DNA from: an uncultured Clostridium sp.
GTDB taxonomy: Bacteria > Bacillota > Clostridia > TANB77 > CAG-508
Assembly: GCA_900557045.1 (NCBI GenBank)
Contig: USQY01000017.1
Span: 1 to 30,481 of the forward strand
Reading direction: 5' to 3'
DNA length: 30,481 bases
Shown one piece after another: positions 7,809-16,319 of this stretch. Below the pieces are notes generated by a model. That model ran no database searches and was not told the origin of the DNA. It worked only from the letters and a program-made list of their open reading frames with translations. Numbering within the stretch: the stretch's first letter is position 1; the number at the start of each line of letters is the position of its first letter. The position numbers and the translations under genes are program-made.

Positions 7809-10094
7809 ATGAGTTCAAACTACAGAAAAAAAAATATAAGAAAAGACAAAAGAAGAGAGAAAAATAATTCTTCTAATAAGTATAATAAACCAAAAAGATT
7901 ATTAATTTTAACCACCCTATTTACATTTCTATTATCAACATTAGTTATCAGAATTGGATGGTTGCAATTTGTTCAAGGTTCGGCCTTAAAAGAAGCTGCA
8001 ACAAAGCAGCAAACAACTAGTAGAATAATTAGCCCAAATAGAGGTGCTATTTATGATTCAACAGGCAAACCTATAGCAATTAGTGCTGCAGTTGATACAG
8101 TTACAATAAATCCATCAAGGTTTATTGTAGATGATGACGAAGAAAAAACACGTGCTTTACAAGAAAAAGTTTCTAAAGCATTTTCGGAAATTTTTGAATT
8201 AGATTATAATGAAGTTTATAGTAAAGTTACTAGTACTAATTCTGTTCAAACAATAGTAAAAAAGGTCGAAGAAGATAAAATCGACAAATTAAAAGAATGG
8301 ATGAAAAATAACGAAGTCTATGCTGGAATTAATATAGATACTGATACTAAGCGTTATTACTATTACAATAATTTAGCATCTAATTTAATAGGATTTTGTG
8401 GTAATGATAATCAAGGTTTATCTGGAATTGAGTATTACTGGAATTCAACATTAACAGGTACTCCTGGAAAAATAACAACTTCACAAGATGCCGCACAAGA
8501 TATAATTTCTAATGATAATGAAAATTATATTGCTCCACAAAATGGTAGCAATATTACTTTAACATTAGATATTAATATCCAAACAATTGCAGAAAAATAT
8601 TTAAAACAAGCTGTTATAGAAAATGAATGTAAACGTGGTGGAAATATTATTATAATGGATCCAAGTACTGGTGATATATTAGCAATGGCTTCATATCCTG
8701 ACTATGATTTAAATTCACCATTTACTCCAAACAGTACATTATCAAAAACTTGGGATTCCCTTTCTGCATCTGCTAGAAGTACTGCTCTACAAGAAATGTG
8801 GAAAAATCCTGCTGTTTCAAATACATATGAGCCAGGTTCTGTTTTTAAAGTTTTAATATCTGCAATTGCTTTAGAGGAAAATTTAATTGATACTGATACT
8901 CCTAATACTTTCTCATGTAGTGGTGAGCAAAACATATATGGTACAATAATTAAATGTGCCAAAAAAACTGGACATGGATATCAGTCTTTACGAGAAGCAT
9001 TAGAACACTCTTGTAACCCTGCATTTATGCAACTTGGAAGTAAAATTGGTAAAGATATTTTATATAAATATTTTGAAGCATTTGGTTTATTTGATAAAAC
9101 TGGAATTGCCACTGCTGGTGAAGCTGTTGGTACTTTCCACGATTTAGATAAAGTTGGTCCTGTTGAACTTGCAACTATATCTTTTGGTCAAAGATTTACA
9201 ATTACACCTTTGCAAATGATTACATCTGTATGTGCTATAGCAAATGACGGAGTTTTAATGCAACCAAGAATTGTAAAATCAGTTGAAAATACAGATACAA
9301 AAACTGTTACAACTATAGAACCTAAAGAAATTAGGCAAGTGGTATCTTCCCAAACCGCAGAAAAAGTTAGAAGTATGATGGAATCTGTTGTTGTTGAAGG
9401 TGGTGGTAGATATGGACAAGTTGCAGGATATAATATAGGAGGAAAAACAGGAACATCTGAAGCTGCACCAGGGAAAGAAAAAGAAGACGGTACTGTTGCA
9501 TCTTTCTTAGCAATAGCACCTGTTGAAAATACTAAAGTAGCTGTTTTACTAACATTGTATCACCCTATTGAAAGCAATAATTATGGTGGTCAAATTGCAG
9601 CTCCTGTTGTTGCACAAGTTTTATCAGAAGTATTACCTTATTTGGAAATTCCTTCAAATGATACTACTATAACAACAACACCTACTGATTCATACAATAG
9701 CTTACAAACATCACCATTACCTGATGTTCAAAATAAAACTGTTGCTCAAGCACAAAAAATATTAGAAGATGCAGGATTCACTTGTAGTACTACTAGTCCT
9801 TCAGATTCTATTGTATCAGAACAAGTTCCAAAGCCTGGTACTAAATTATTAAAAGGTTCTATTGTAAAATTATATACAAGTAGTAACTCTGATAGAACTT
9901 CAGTTGAAGTTCCTAGCGTGAAAGGGCTTACAGCAACAAAAGCTAAAAATGCTTTACTAAATAAAAATTTGAATGTAAATATAGTTGGTTCTGGAAAAGT
10001 AGTTAGCCAAGATCCTATTGCTGGAACTAATGTTGAAGAAGGAACTGTTGTTACAATTACACTTAAAGATGAGTTAGATTCTGGATCACATTAA
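7809..10094 (+). CDS. spoVD: Class B penicillin-binding protein with PASTA domains (SpoVD/FtsI type)
   Basis: This transpeptidase of 761 residues cross-links peptidoglycan. A basic cytoplasmic tail (1-30) is followed by one membrane anchor (about 31-50), then the pedestal domain with RGAIYDSTGKPIA near 78-90. The transpeptidase domain carries the catalytic SVFK, SCN and KTGTSE motifs, in the order and spacing of active class B PBPs. Two PASTA repeats close the protein (about 640-700 and 705-757); these are found in SpoVD and in PBP2x. SpoVD makes the spore cortex with SpoVE; a vegetative FtsI-like role is equally possible from sequence alone. A promoter with 17-base spacing lies upstream and a hairpin terminator downstream, so it is probably transcribed alone. 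Confidence 0.92.
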   Translation: MSSNYRKKNIRKDKRREKNNSSNKYNKPKRLLILTTLFTFLLSTLVIRIGWLQFVQGSALKEAATKQQTTSRIISPNRGAIYDSTGKPIAISAAVDTVTINPSRFIVDDDEEKTRALQEKVSKAFSEIFELDYNEVYSKVTSTNSVQTIVKKVEEDKIDKLKEWMKNNEVYAGINIDTDTKRYYYYNNLASNLIGFCGNDNQGLSGIEYYWNSTLTGTPGKITTSQDAAQDIISNDNENYIAPQNGSNITLTLDINIQTIAEKYLKQAVIENECKRGGNIIIMDPSTGDILAMASYPDYDLNSPFTPNSTLSKTWDSLSASARSTALQEMWKNPAVSNTYEPGSVFKVLISAIALEENLIDTDTPNTFSCSGEQNIYGTIIKCAKKTGHGYQSLREALEHSCNPAFMQLGSKIGKDILYKYFEAFGLFDKTGIATAGEAVGTFHDLDKVGPVELATISFGQRFTITPLQMITSVCAIANDGVLMQPRIVKSVENTDTKTVTTIEPKEIRQVVSSQTAEKVRSMMESVVVEGGGRYGQVAGYNIGGKTGTSEAAPGKEKEDGTVASFLAIAPVENTKVAVLLTLYHPIESNNYGGQIAAPVVAQVLSEVLPYLEIPSNDTTITTTPTDSYNSLQTSPLPDVQNKTVAQAQKILEDAGFTCSTTSPSDSIVSEQVPKPGTKLLKGSIVKLYTSSNSDRTSVEVPSVKGLTATKAKNALLNKNLNVNIVGSGKVVSQDPIAGTNVEEGTVVTITLKDELDSGSH

Positions 10095-10100
10095 TATATA

Positions 10101-10129
10101 TTAGGGGAAATATTATTTATTTCCCCTAA
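10101..10129. terminator. Bidirectional hairpin between spoVD and the phosphorylase gene
   Basis: A perfect 12-base-pair stem (10101-10112 with 10118-10129) separates two convergent genes. The T tracts that follow are short on either side. Confidence 0.6.
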
Positions 10130-10168
10130 TTATACAATACTAAATAAATTATTAATTTTACACTTTTA

Positions 10169-11473
10169 TTACTGGCATATTCCTAAAATGACCTTTGCTT
10201 TTTCCACAAATTCATCACACATTTCAAAACATTCCTTAAATTCACTTATCACATTTTTTAATTTTTCTTCATCATTTGAATGAATTATACCTAATATTTC
10301 ACCTTTTTCAACTTTATTCCCAATTTTTTTATTTATTATTAGACCAACTTGATTATCTATAATATCATCCTTTTTTATTCTTCCTGCGCCCAACTCACAT
10401 GATATTTTTCCTAATTGCTGTGATTTAATATTTTTAATATAACCTGACTTATCAGCTAATACTGGATATACAAATTTTGCATTTTCAAATTTAGATACAT
10501 CATTAATATATGAAACATCTCCTCCTTGATTTTCTATTAATTCAAGAAATTTCATATATGCTAAACCACTATCTAAACACTCCAACATTCTTTGTTTGTT
10601 TTCTTCAATATCATCACCTTTTCCAGCTAATTTAATCATATAACTTCCTAATTCTAAAACAACCTGTTTTACATCATCCTCCATATCACCTTGAAGTGCT
10701 TCTACAGCCTCAATAACTTCTAATGAATTTCCAATAGAATATCCTAAAGGCTCGTCCATATTAGTTAAAATACACACAGTTTCTTTTCCTGCTAATTTTC
10801 CAATATTAATCATAGTTTCAGCCAATTTTTTTGCATCATCTATATTTTTCATAAATGCACCATTACCAACTGTAACCTCCAACACTATTTTATTAGCACC
10901 TGAAGCGATTTTTTTACTCATAATACTTGATGCAATTAAAGGTATATTTTCTACACAACTTATTGAATCTCTTAACGCATATAATTTTTTATCAGCAGGA
11001 GCTAAATTCAATGTTTGTCCAATTAAACTAATACCAATTTTCTCAACATTTTCTATAAATTCATCCACACTAATCTGTGTATTGTATCCAGGTATTGATT
11101 CTAATTTATCTATAGTACCTCCTGTAAAACCTAAGCCTCTACCAGACATTTTCGCAACAGGAACACCTAAAGCTGCAATAATAGGCATTAAAATCAATGT
11201 AACTTTATCTCCTATTCCTCCTGTACTATGCTTATCTACAACATTTTCTCCAAGTTTTGATAAATCTAGAACTTCTCCTGAATATGCCATTGCAATTGTT
11301 AAATTAGTAATTTCATTATTTGTCATTCCATTCAAATAAATAGCCATAACTAATGCAGCAGCCTGATAATCAGTTATTTCACCTTTTGTGTAACCTTGTA
11401 CAAAAAATTCTAGTTCTTTTTTTGATAACTCTTTTTTATCTCTTTTTTTAGCAATAATATTCAATACATTCAT
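10169..11473 (-). CDS. pdp: Pyrimidine-nucleoside (thymidine) phosphorylase
   Basis: This protein of 434 residues is full length for the homodimeric nucleoside phosphorylase II family. KHSTGGIGDK (about 82-91) is the phosphate-binding signature, followed by MSGRGLGFTGGTIDKLESIPG, which includes the family pattern. The C-terminal third has the barrel-sandwich domain with VGLIINKKIG and GEILGIIH. The enzyme splits uridine, thymidine or deoxyuridine with phosphate into base and (deoxy)ribose-1-phosphate, a cytoplasmic salvage step. A GAAAGGA ribosome site lies upstream. No deoC, cdd or nucleoside transporter gene is adjacent, unlike in many Firmicute salvage operons. Confidence 0.95.
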   Translation of the reverse strand: MNVLNIIAKKRDKKELSKKELEFFVQGYTKGEITDYQAAALVMAIYLNGMTNNEITNLTIAMAYSGEVLDLSKLGENVVDKHSTGGIGDKVTLILMPIIAALGVPVAKMSGRGLGFTGGTIDKLESIPGYNTQISVDEFIENVEKIGISLIGQTLNLAPADKKLYALRDSISCVENIPLIASSIMSKKIASGANKIVLEVTVGNGAFMKNIDDAKKLAETMINIGKLAGKETVCILTNMDEPLGYSIGNSLEVIEAVEALQGDMEDDVKQVVLELGSYMIKLAGKGDDIEENKQRMLECLDSGLAYMKFLELIENQGGDVSYINDVSKFENAKFVYPVLADKSGYIKNIKSQQLGKISCELGAGRIKKDDIIDNQVGLIINKKIGNKVEKGEILGIIHSNDEEKLKNVISEFKECFEMCDEFVEKAKVILGICQ

Positions 11474-11618
11474 TTCTTCTATTTTTCCTTTCTTAATATT
11501 GAAAACTTTTAACTTCTATTGTCTCAATTTCGAAAAAACTTAATTTCTATTTTCTTTTTAAATCTTAAGAGACTTTTAACTTAAATTTATATTTCCTTAC
11601 ATAAAAAACACAAAAAAT

Positions 11619-12251
11619 CTACTTAATTATATTTTTCACAAAACTCAATCTATGTAATGGACAAAGCCCATATTCCTTAATAGCAGCAATATGAGCCGCT
11701 GTACCATAACCTTTATGTTGAATAAAATTATATTCTGGATATACTTCATGCCATTGCCTCATTATTCTATCCCTTGTAACTTTTGCAATTATTGATGCTG
11801 CAGCTATTGAATAACTTTTTGCATCACCCTTTATGATAGATTGATATGGAATTCCACATGTATCAATTCCTGTTAATGCATCTACTAAAATCATTTCAGG
11901 TTTGACCTCTAATCCTTTAATAGATTCAGTCAAACCAGCTTTAGTAGCATTTAAAATATTTACCCTATCAATTTCCTTTTGATCAACAATTCCAACACTA
12001 TAGCTTATAGCATTTTCTATAATTTCTTCATACAATTTTTCTCTCTTTTTTTCTGAAACCTTTTTAGAATCATTAACTCCCTCAATCATTGAATCTCTTG
12101 GCATAATTACACTTGCAACAACAACTGGTCCAGCAAGCGGACCTCTTCCTGCTTCATCTATTCCACATATATAATTTATTTTTTGTGATGTGTATATATC
12201 TTCTTCTATTTTTTTTAATTCTTGTAATCTTAATACTTCTTTTTCTTTCAT
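11619..12251 (-). CDS. rnhB: Ribonuclease HII
   Basis: The 210-residue protein opens its catalytic domain with CGIDEAGRGPLAGPVV (about 29-44), which gives the first Asp-Glu pair of the active site. VDALTG supplies the third acidic residue and SIAAASIIAKVTRDR the conserved helix with the last one. RNase HII removes ribonucleotides embedded in DNA and RNA primers. The length is typical and all key residues are present. AAGGAAA lies ten bases upstream of the ATG. The gene follows the pilin-like gene in the same direction with an 84-base gap. Confidence 0.95.
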   Translation of the reverse strand: MKEKEVLRLQELKKIEEDIYTSQKINYICGIDEAGRGPLAGPVVVASVIMPRDSMIEGVNDSKKVSEKKREKLYEEIIENAISYSVGIVDQKEIDRVNILNATKAGLTESIKGLEVKPEMILVDALTGIDTCGIPYQSIIKGDAKSYSIAAASIIAKVTRDRIMRQWHEVYPEYNFIQHKGYGTAAHIAAIKEYGLCPLHRLSFVKNIIK

Positions 12252-12335
12252 TTGAATATTTTCCTTTCATAGTGAATTTTTCCTACTCTACAATTTTTAG
12301 CAGTACTACAATTTTTAATAAATTTTATGATATTA

Positions 12336-13139
12336 TTATTGTAAAAGAACAGAAAGTTCTTGATTTTTCTCCTTTATTATTGTAATTGTTTGTTTAATTT
12401 TAGTATTTATTTCATCATAAATTACATTTTTATTAACATTTTGATTATTGTCATTTTCCGCATTTGAATTCTCATTAGTTTCTATATTTTTTTCACTTTC
12501 TTTATTTACTTCAGTGTTTTCAGTATTCTCCGTAGTTTGGTTATGGGTTTCATTATTACTTTCCTGGTTATTAACTTCACTACTATCATTACCTCCCTGA
12601 TTATTATCAGTATTACCACTATTCTCATCTTTAACCTGTGCAACTACTGGTACAGATTGTTGAATATCTGGCATTTTATTTAAATCAGAAATTTTATAAC
12701 ACCATAACCCATTAGAATTTTTATATCCTTTAGTATATATAACATCATAATTATCATAATTTACAATAAAATATCCATCATAACTGTTAACTAAATCCTC
12801 TAAACCACACTGTTGCAAAGCATCTTTATCTAGCAAATAATATTTTTCATATTCACTTTGTTCAATAATATTCTTATCAAAAAAATCCTGAATATTTATA
12901 CCTTCCGGCAATTGATTCAACTGATACCCCTTCAAAGCATTATTTTCCTTACTCATATTATAATTTCCTTTAACCAACTCAATTTTAGCTTGAACCAAAA
13001 GCAAATCAGCCTGCACATTTTTTATTTTTTCTTTATCAATAATTTTTTTAACATATGAAACTCCAAATATCACAACAACTATAATAACAATTATCCCTAT
13101 AATTAATTTTGCAAAACCTATACCCTTTTTCTCTTTCAT
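12336..13139 (-). CDS. Membrane-anchored protein with pilin-like N-terminus and Asn/Glu/Thr-rich tail
   Basis: I set the start at the ATG at 13139, which has GGAGG six bases upstream, giving 267 residues. The N-terminus (KKGIGFAKLIIGIIVIIVVVI) recalls a type IV pilin or pseudopilin leader, a short basic segment then a long hydrophobic helix, but it lacks the usual GFTLIE cleavage motif. Residues about 45-155 form a small extracellular domain with pseudopilin-like composition, ending in a GYFIVNYDNYDVIYTKGYK region. Residues about 170-240 are a low-complexity linker of Asn, Glu, Thr and Ser. No other pilus genes are nearby, so the function is unknown; a role in the envelope is an inference. 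Confidence 0.75.
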   Translation of the reverse strand: MKEKKGIGFAKLIIGIIVIIVVVIFGVSYVKKIIDKEKIKNVQADLLLVQAKIELVKGNYNMSKENNALKGYQLNQLPEGINIQDFFDKNIIEQSEYEKYYLLDKDALQQCGLEDLVNSYDGYFIVNYDNYDVIYTKGYKNSNGLWCYKISDLNKMPDIQQSVPVVAQVKDENSGNTDNNQGGNDSSEVNNQESNNETHNQTTENTENTEVNKESEKNIETNENSNAENDNNQNVNKNVIYDEINTKIKQTITIIKEKNQELSVLLQ

Positions 13140-13212
13140 CACACGCCTCCATTTCCAAGAATTATAATACAAATTTTCCACCATTGCAAGCTAACATAAT
13201 GCAGTAGAGTAT

Positions 13213-13480
13213 GCATAACGTTTGTATTATGTAATCATAGAAATGTATATTGTGTTATGAAGCGTAGTCAAGGTGGGGACCGACAAATTACAAAGAGTTA
13301 TAAATTTTTGACTTGTAAACCCTCACTAATTTTAAGCCACCAAATTAAAACAACAACTATCTCCGAACACCCGAAACACCAAACATTACAAGAAAAATTT
13401 ATTACTCTTTGTATGCAGTTGGGGCGGAGTCTCATAACACAATATACATTTCTATGATTACATAATACAAACTTTATGCT
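13213..13480. repeat. Long palindromic element with a perfect 40-bp inverted repeat
   Basis: Bases 13221-13260 are the exact reverse complement of 13432-13471 (40 of 40). Further in, 13290-13318 and 13386-13412 form a second, imperfect pair of arms. The outer arms extend for about eight bases with one mismatch. The central loop is about 67 bases. No frame inside encodes a believable protein. It lies in the 480-base gap between the divergent pilin-like gene and htrA. It could be a MITE, a structured RNA or a protein-binding palindrome. No second copy is present in the window. Confidence 0.85.
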
Positions 13481-13620
13481 GGCTAATTGCAAAAGCACCA
13501 CTTTTGAATTTTCCCACACTACACATTTTTTTCACAAAAAAAACACAAAAACATTGTATTATTATACTAAATTGAGTTATTATATATTTATAAAATCTAT
13601 AAAAGAAAGAAGGATACAAT

Positions 13621-14868
13621 ATGGACAATAATGAATTTTTTAAAACTGTGGACTCAACAACATCATCAAACAAATCAAAAATTGGCTTTTTTAAAGGCAT
13701 ATTCTTACCTTTTATCTCAGGAATTCTAGGCACTATATTAATTTTAGGCATATGCATAGAAATCCCATCAATACGCACAAAATTACTAGATTCACTAAAT
13801 ATCGATAATTCCACAGTATCTACTACAAAAGATAAGCAAAATAGTACAAGCTCTAAAGATTCAGAAACCGCATCTGTAAGTAATACAAATTTAATTTCAT
13901 TAGAAGATTATTCAAATACAGGTATTTATGCAGCAAACAAAGTATTACCTTCTATAGTCGGTATAACTGTTGAATACACTGTTAATTCACCATATTACGG
14001 ATATTCAATGAAATCATCTGCATCAGCTTCTGGATCAGGTGTTATAATAAGTGAAGATGGTTATATTTTAACTAACAATCATATTGTTAATACATCTTCT
14101 ACTTCATCATATTATCAAGTTAGTCAAGCAAATAAAGTAACTGTAAAATTATATAATGATGATACAATATATGATGCTACTATAGTTGGTACTGACGAAA
14201 CAACAGATTTAGCTGTTATAAAAATCGAAAAAACAGGATTACCTGCTGCAGAATTAGGAAATTCAGATTCAGTTAAAGTTGGTGAATTTTCTATGGCAAT
14301 TGGAAATCCATTAGGTATGGAAAGTACTGTTACAGCCGGAATTATAAGTGCTGTTAATAGAACTATTACCTCTGAAAATAGAAATTATACTGTTATTCAA
14401 ACAGATGCTGCTATTAACTCTGGCAACAGTGGTGGTGCCCTAGTTAATTCCAAAGGACAAGTAATTGGTATAAACACTTTAAAACTTTCTGGAGCAGGAA
14501 TTGAAGGAATTGGATTTGCAATACCTATTAATTCTACTGTAGATATTTATAAACAATTAATATCTGATGGAAAAGTAAAAAGACCTTATATTGGAATTTC
14601 TGGAAGAGATATTAATGAGCAAACTGCAAAACAATATAAATTAATTGAAGGTGTATATATTGTTTCTGTAGAACCTTATTCATCTGCTGAAAAAGCTGGT
14701 TTAAAATCTTATGATGTAATTACAGAAGTTGATGGAAAGAAAATTACATCAATGGATGAATTAAATGAAATTAAAAATTCTCATAAAATTGGCGATATTA
14801 TAAATTTGAAGGTTTATAGAGACAATAATTATGTTGATGTTCAAGTTACTTTAGGTGAACAACCATAA
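13621..14868 (+). CDS. htrA: HtrA/DegP-like membrane-anchored serine protease with PDZ domain
   Basis: The 415 residues have a cytoplasmic N-terminus, one membrane segment (about 25-47), a Ser/Thr-rich linker (to about 95), a trypsin-like protease domain and one C-terminal PDZ domain (about 320-410). The catalytic triad is complete: His154 in LTNNHIVN, Asp196 in TDLAVIKI and Ser270 in NSGNSGGAL. Such proteases degrade or refold damaged exported proteins at the outer face of the membrane. AGAAGGA lies upstream of the ATG. Codons near the 5' end favour C in third position (ggc, atc, ttc), while those after about residue 110 favour T or A. A strong terminator follows, so it is probably monocistronic. 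Confidence 0.95.
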   Translation: MDNNEFFKTVDSTTSSNKSKIGFFKGIFLPFISGILGTILILGICIEIPSIRTKLLDSLNIDNSTVSTTKDKQNSTSSKDSETASVSNTNLISLEDYSNTGIYAANKVLPSIVGITVEYTVNSPYYGYSMKSSASASGSGVIISEDGYILTNNHIVNTSSTSSYYQVSQANKVTVKLYNDDTIYDATIVGTDETTDLAVIKIEKTGLPAAELGNSDSVKVGEFSMAIGNPLGMESTVTAGIISAVNRTITSENRNYTVIQTDAAINSGNSGGALVNSKGQVIGINTLKLSGAGIEGIGFAIPINSTVDIYKQLISDGKVKRPYIGISGRDINEQTAKQYKLIEGVYIVSVEPYSSAEKAGLKSYDVITEVDGKKITSMDELNEIKNSHKIGDIINLKVYRDNNYVDVQVTLGEQP

Positions 14869-14873
14869 TTAAT

Positions 14874-14922
14874 AAAAAATAATACGTGTCAAAATACTAA
14901 ATTTTAACACGTATTATTTTTT
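14874..14922 (+). terminator. Rho-independent terminator between htrA and mazF
   Basis: A perfect 16-base-pair stem (14874-14889 with 14907-14922) plus an inner five-pair extension is followed by T-rich sequence. It has A and T runs on both sides and probably serves both convergent genes. Confidence 0.9.
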
Positions 14923-14994
14923 ATTTATTTTATAATTCAAATTTTTATTACACAAATTTTTTCATATACTCTATAATATAAATTTTTATTGTTT

Positions 14995-15339
14995 TTATAA
15001 TCCAAAGCTTACACCTAAAGCATTATTTATTTTATTCATAACAAAATCATCATCAATATGACCTATTTTTTCCTTTAATCTACTTTTATCTATTGTACGA
15101 ATTTGTTCTGTTAGCACAACTGAATCAGCTTTTAATCCATTATTTTGTGAGCCAATTTCTATGTGTGTAGGTAATTTATTTTTCCCTGTTTGTGATGTAA
15201 TTGCAGCAGCAATTACTGTTGGGCTATGCTTATTTCCTATATCATTTTGTATAATTACAACTGGACGTACTCCCCCTTGTTCTGAGCCTACCACAGGGCT
15301 TAAATCTGCATAAAACATATCTCCTCTTTTAACTATCAT
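14995..15339 (-). CDS. mazF: MazF/EndoA-type mRNA interferase
   Basis: This 114-residue protein matches Bacillus EndoA (NdoA) closely: MIVKRGDMFYADLSPVVG at the start, SEQGGVRPVVIIQND, VIAAAITSQ, LPTHIEI and the EQIRTIDKSRL block. The loop Arg and Thr residues used for RNA cleavage are present. MazF-type toxins cut mRNA at short specific sites and are held in check by a partner antitoxin. I chose the ATG at 15339 because GGGAG lies eight bases before it and it aligns with EndoA; the longer GTG start has no such site. No antitoxin gene is visible directly upstream, where Bacilli carry endoAI. Confidence 0.95.
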   Translation of the reverse strand: MIVKRGDMFYADLSPVVGSEQGGVRPVVIIQNDIGNKHSPTVIAAAITSQTGKNKLPTHIEIGSQNNGLKADSVVLTEQIRTIDKSRLKEKIGHIDDDFVMNKINNALGVSFGL

Positions 15340-15451
15340 TTTACTCACTCCCACTACTTCTTTAAATAAAACATTATTTGGTTTATATATTTAAATATTA
15401 GATAGATAAAAATGTAGTTATTCTTTTCTTTTGTTTTGTTAATTATATATC

Positions 15452-16117
15452 TTATTTTGCTGTATAATTTCTTTTAAATGCTAAAACATTTTCTTTATTT
15501 AAACTACCAATTTCTATCTTATTATATGTTATGTAAATTTTATCTTTCTTGTTCTCATCCTCAATCACTAATTTGGTAATTTTATTAGCATTCCTATCAA
15601 TATACAATTTTTCATAAGTATTATATTTATTTTTATCACATTTTACTTCCATTATTATTATTCCATTTTCTTCTATTATTGTTCCATTACTATTTTTATA
15701 ATTTTCTATAAAATCACTAAGCCATAATATGTTATCTGATACATATGTGTAATTTTCATAAATAGTTTTTAAATCTAAGTTTGAATTTGAAATTTCTAAA
15801 TTTTCACCATCATATTTTATTGTTAATCCTTCAATATTTTTAGGTTCTATTACCTTTTGGCTTGCAATATTAGGTTTACTGTACTTTTGTTCTACAACAT
15901 ATTTATTAGTATTTTTATTTGTTTCAACAGTTATTTCTGCTTCAGCTTCATAAGAACTAATATTTAAAATATATGCCTCAACTTCTTGTAAAGTTTTATC
16001 AATTATAGTATTTCCAGTTTTGGTATTTTTATAATAAAGAATTCTAAAAAATATAAAAAATAAAATTATTATAATTACAGCAATTATACATATTAAAATT
16101 AATTTCTTATTTTTCAT
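15452..16117 (-). CDS. Membrane-anchored LolA-fold protein, GerS-like
   Basis: The 221 residues begin with one long membrane helix (about 5-27) and continue as an extracellular domain rich in beta strands (YEAEAEITVETN, ENLEISNSN, IIIMEVKCDK, YEKLYIDRNANKITKLVIED) that resembles the LolA/LolB lipoprotein-carrier fold. In Clostridia, proteins of this shape include the germination protein GerS and are encoded near alr and mazF genes; here mazF follows directly, which supports the link. There is no lipobox, so it is anchored by the helix and not by lipid. A role in spore germination or envelope assembly is inferred only. The AT-rich gap to mazF is 112 bases. Confidence 0.65.
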   Translation of the reverse strand: MKNKKLILICIIAVIIIILFFIFFRILYYKNTKTGNTIIDKTLQEVEAYILNISSYEAEAEITVETNKNTNKYVVEQKYSKPNIASQKVIEPKNIEGLTIKYDGENLEISNSNLDLKTIYENYTYVSDNILWLSDFIENYKNSNGTIIEENGIIIMEVKCDKNKYNTYEKLYIDRNANKITKLVIEDENKKDKIYITYNKIEIGSLNKENVLAFKRNYTAK

Positions 16118-16202
16118 TTTATATCAACCCCCGATTTATTTGTAACACTAACAATTTTCAAGTATTAAAATTAATTAGCAAAGCGACACATATTAATCGC
16201 AT

Positions 16203-16231
16203 AAAAAAAAGAATAGATAACTATCTATTCT
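16203..16231 (-). terminator. Rho-independent terminator downstream of dusB
   Basis: The stem 16211-16218 pairs with 16223-16230 around a four-base loop. On the - strand it is followed by eight T residues (A run 16203-16210), about 90 bases after the dusB stop. Confidence 0.85.
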
Positions 16232-16319
16232 CCACAATCATATTCATAAAATTTTAAATTATTCCACAACGCAGTCATAAATTCATGTCATATTTTTAAT
16301 TCACAAAATCTTTTAATAA

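Noticed and set aside
13257..13519. Short frames inside the 40-bp inverted repeat element (66 and 73 codons)
   Set aside because: Both lie in repeat arms, on opposite strands, with unsuitable composition and no start signals.
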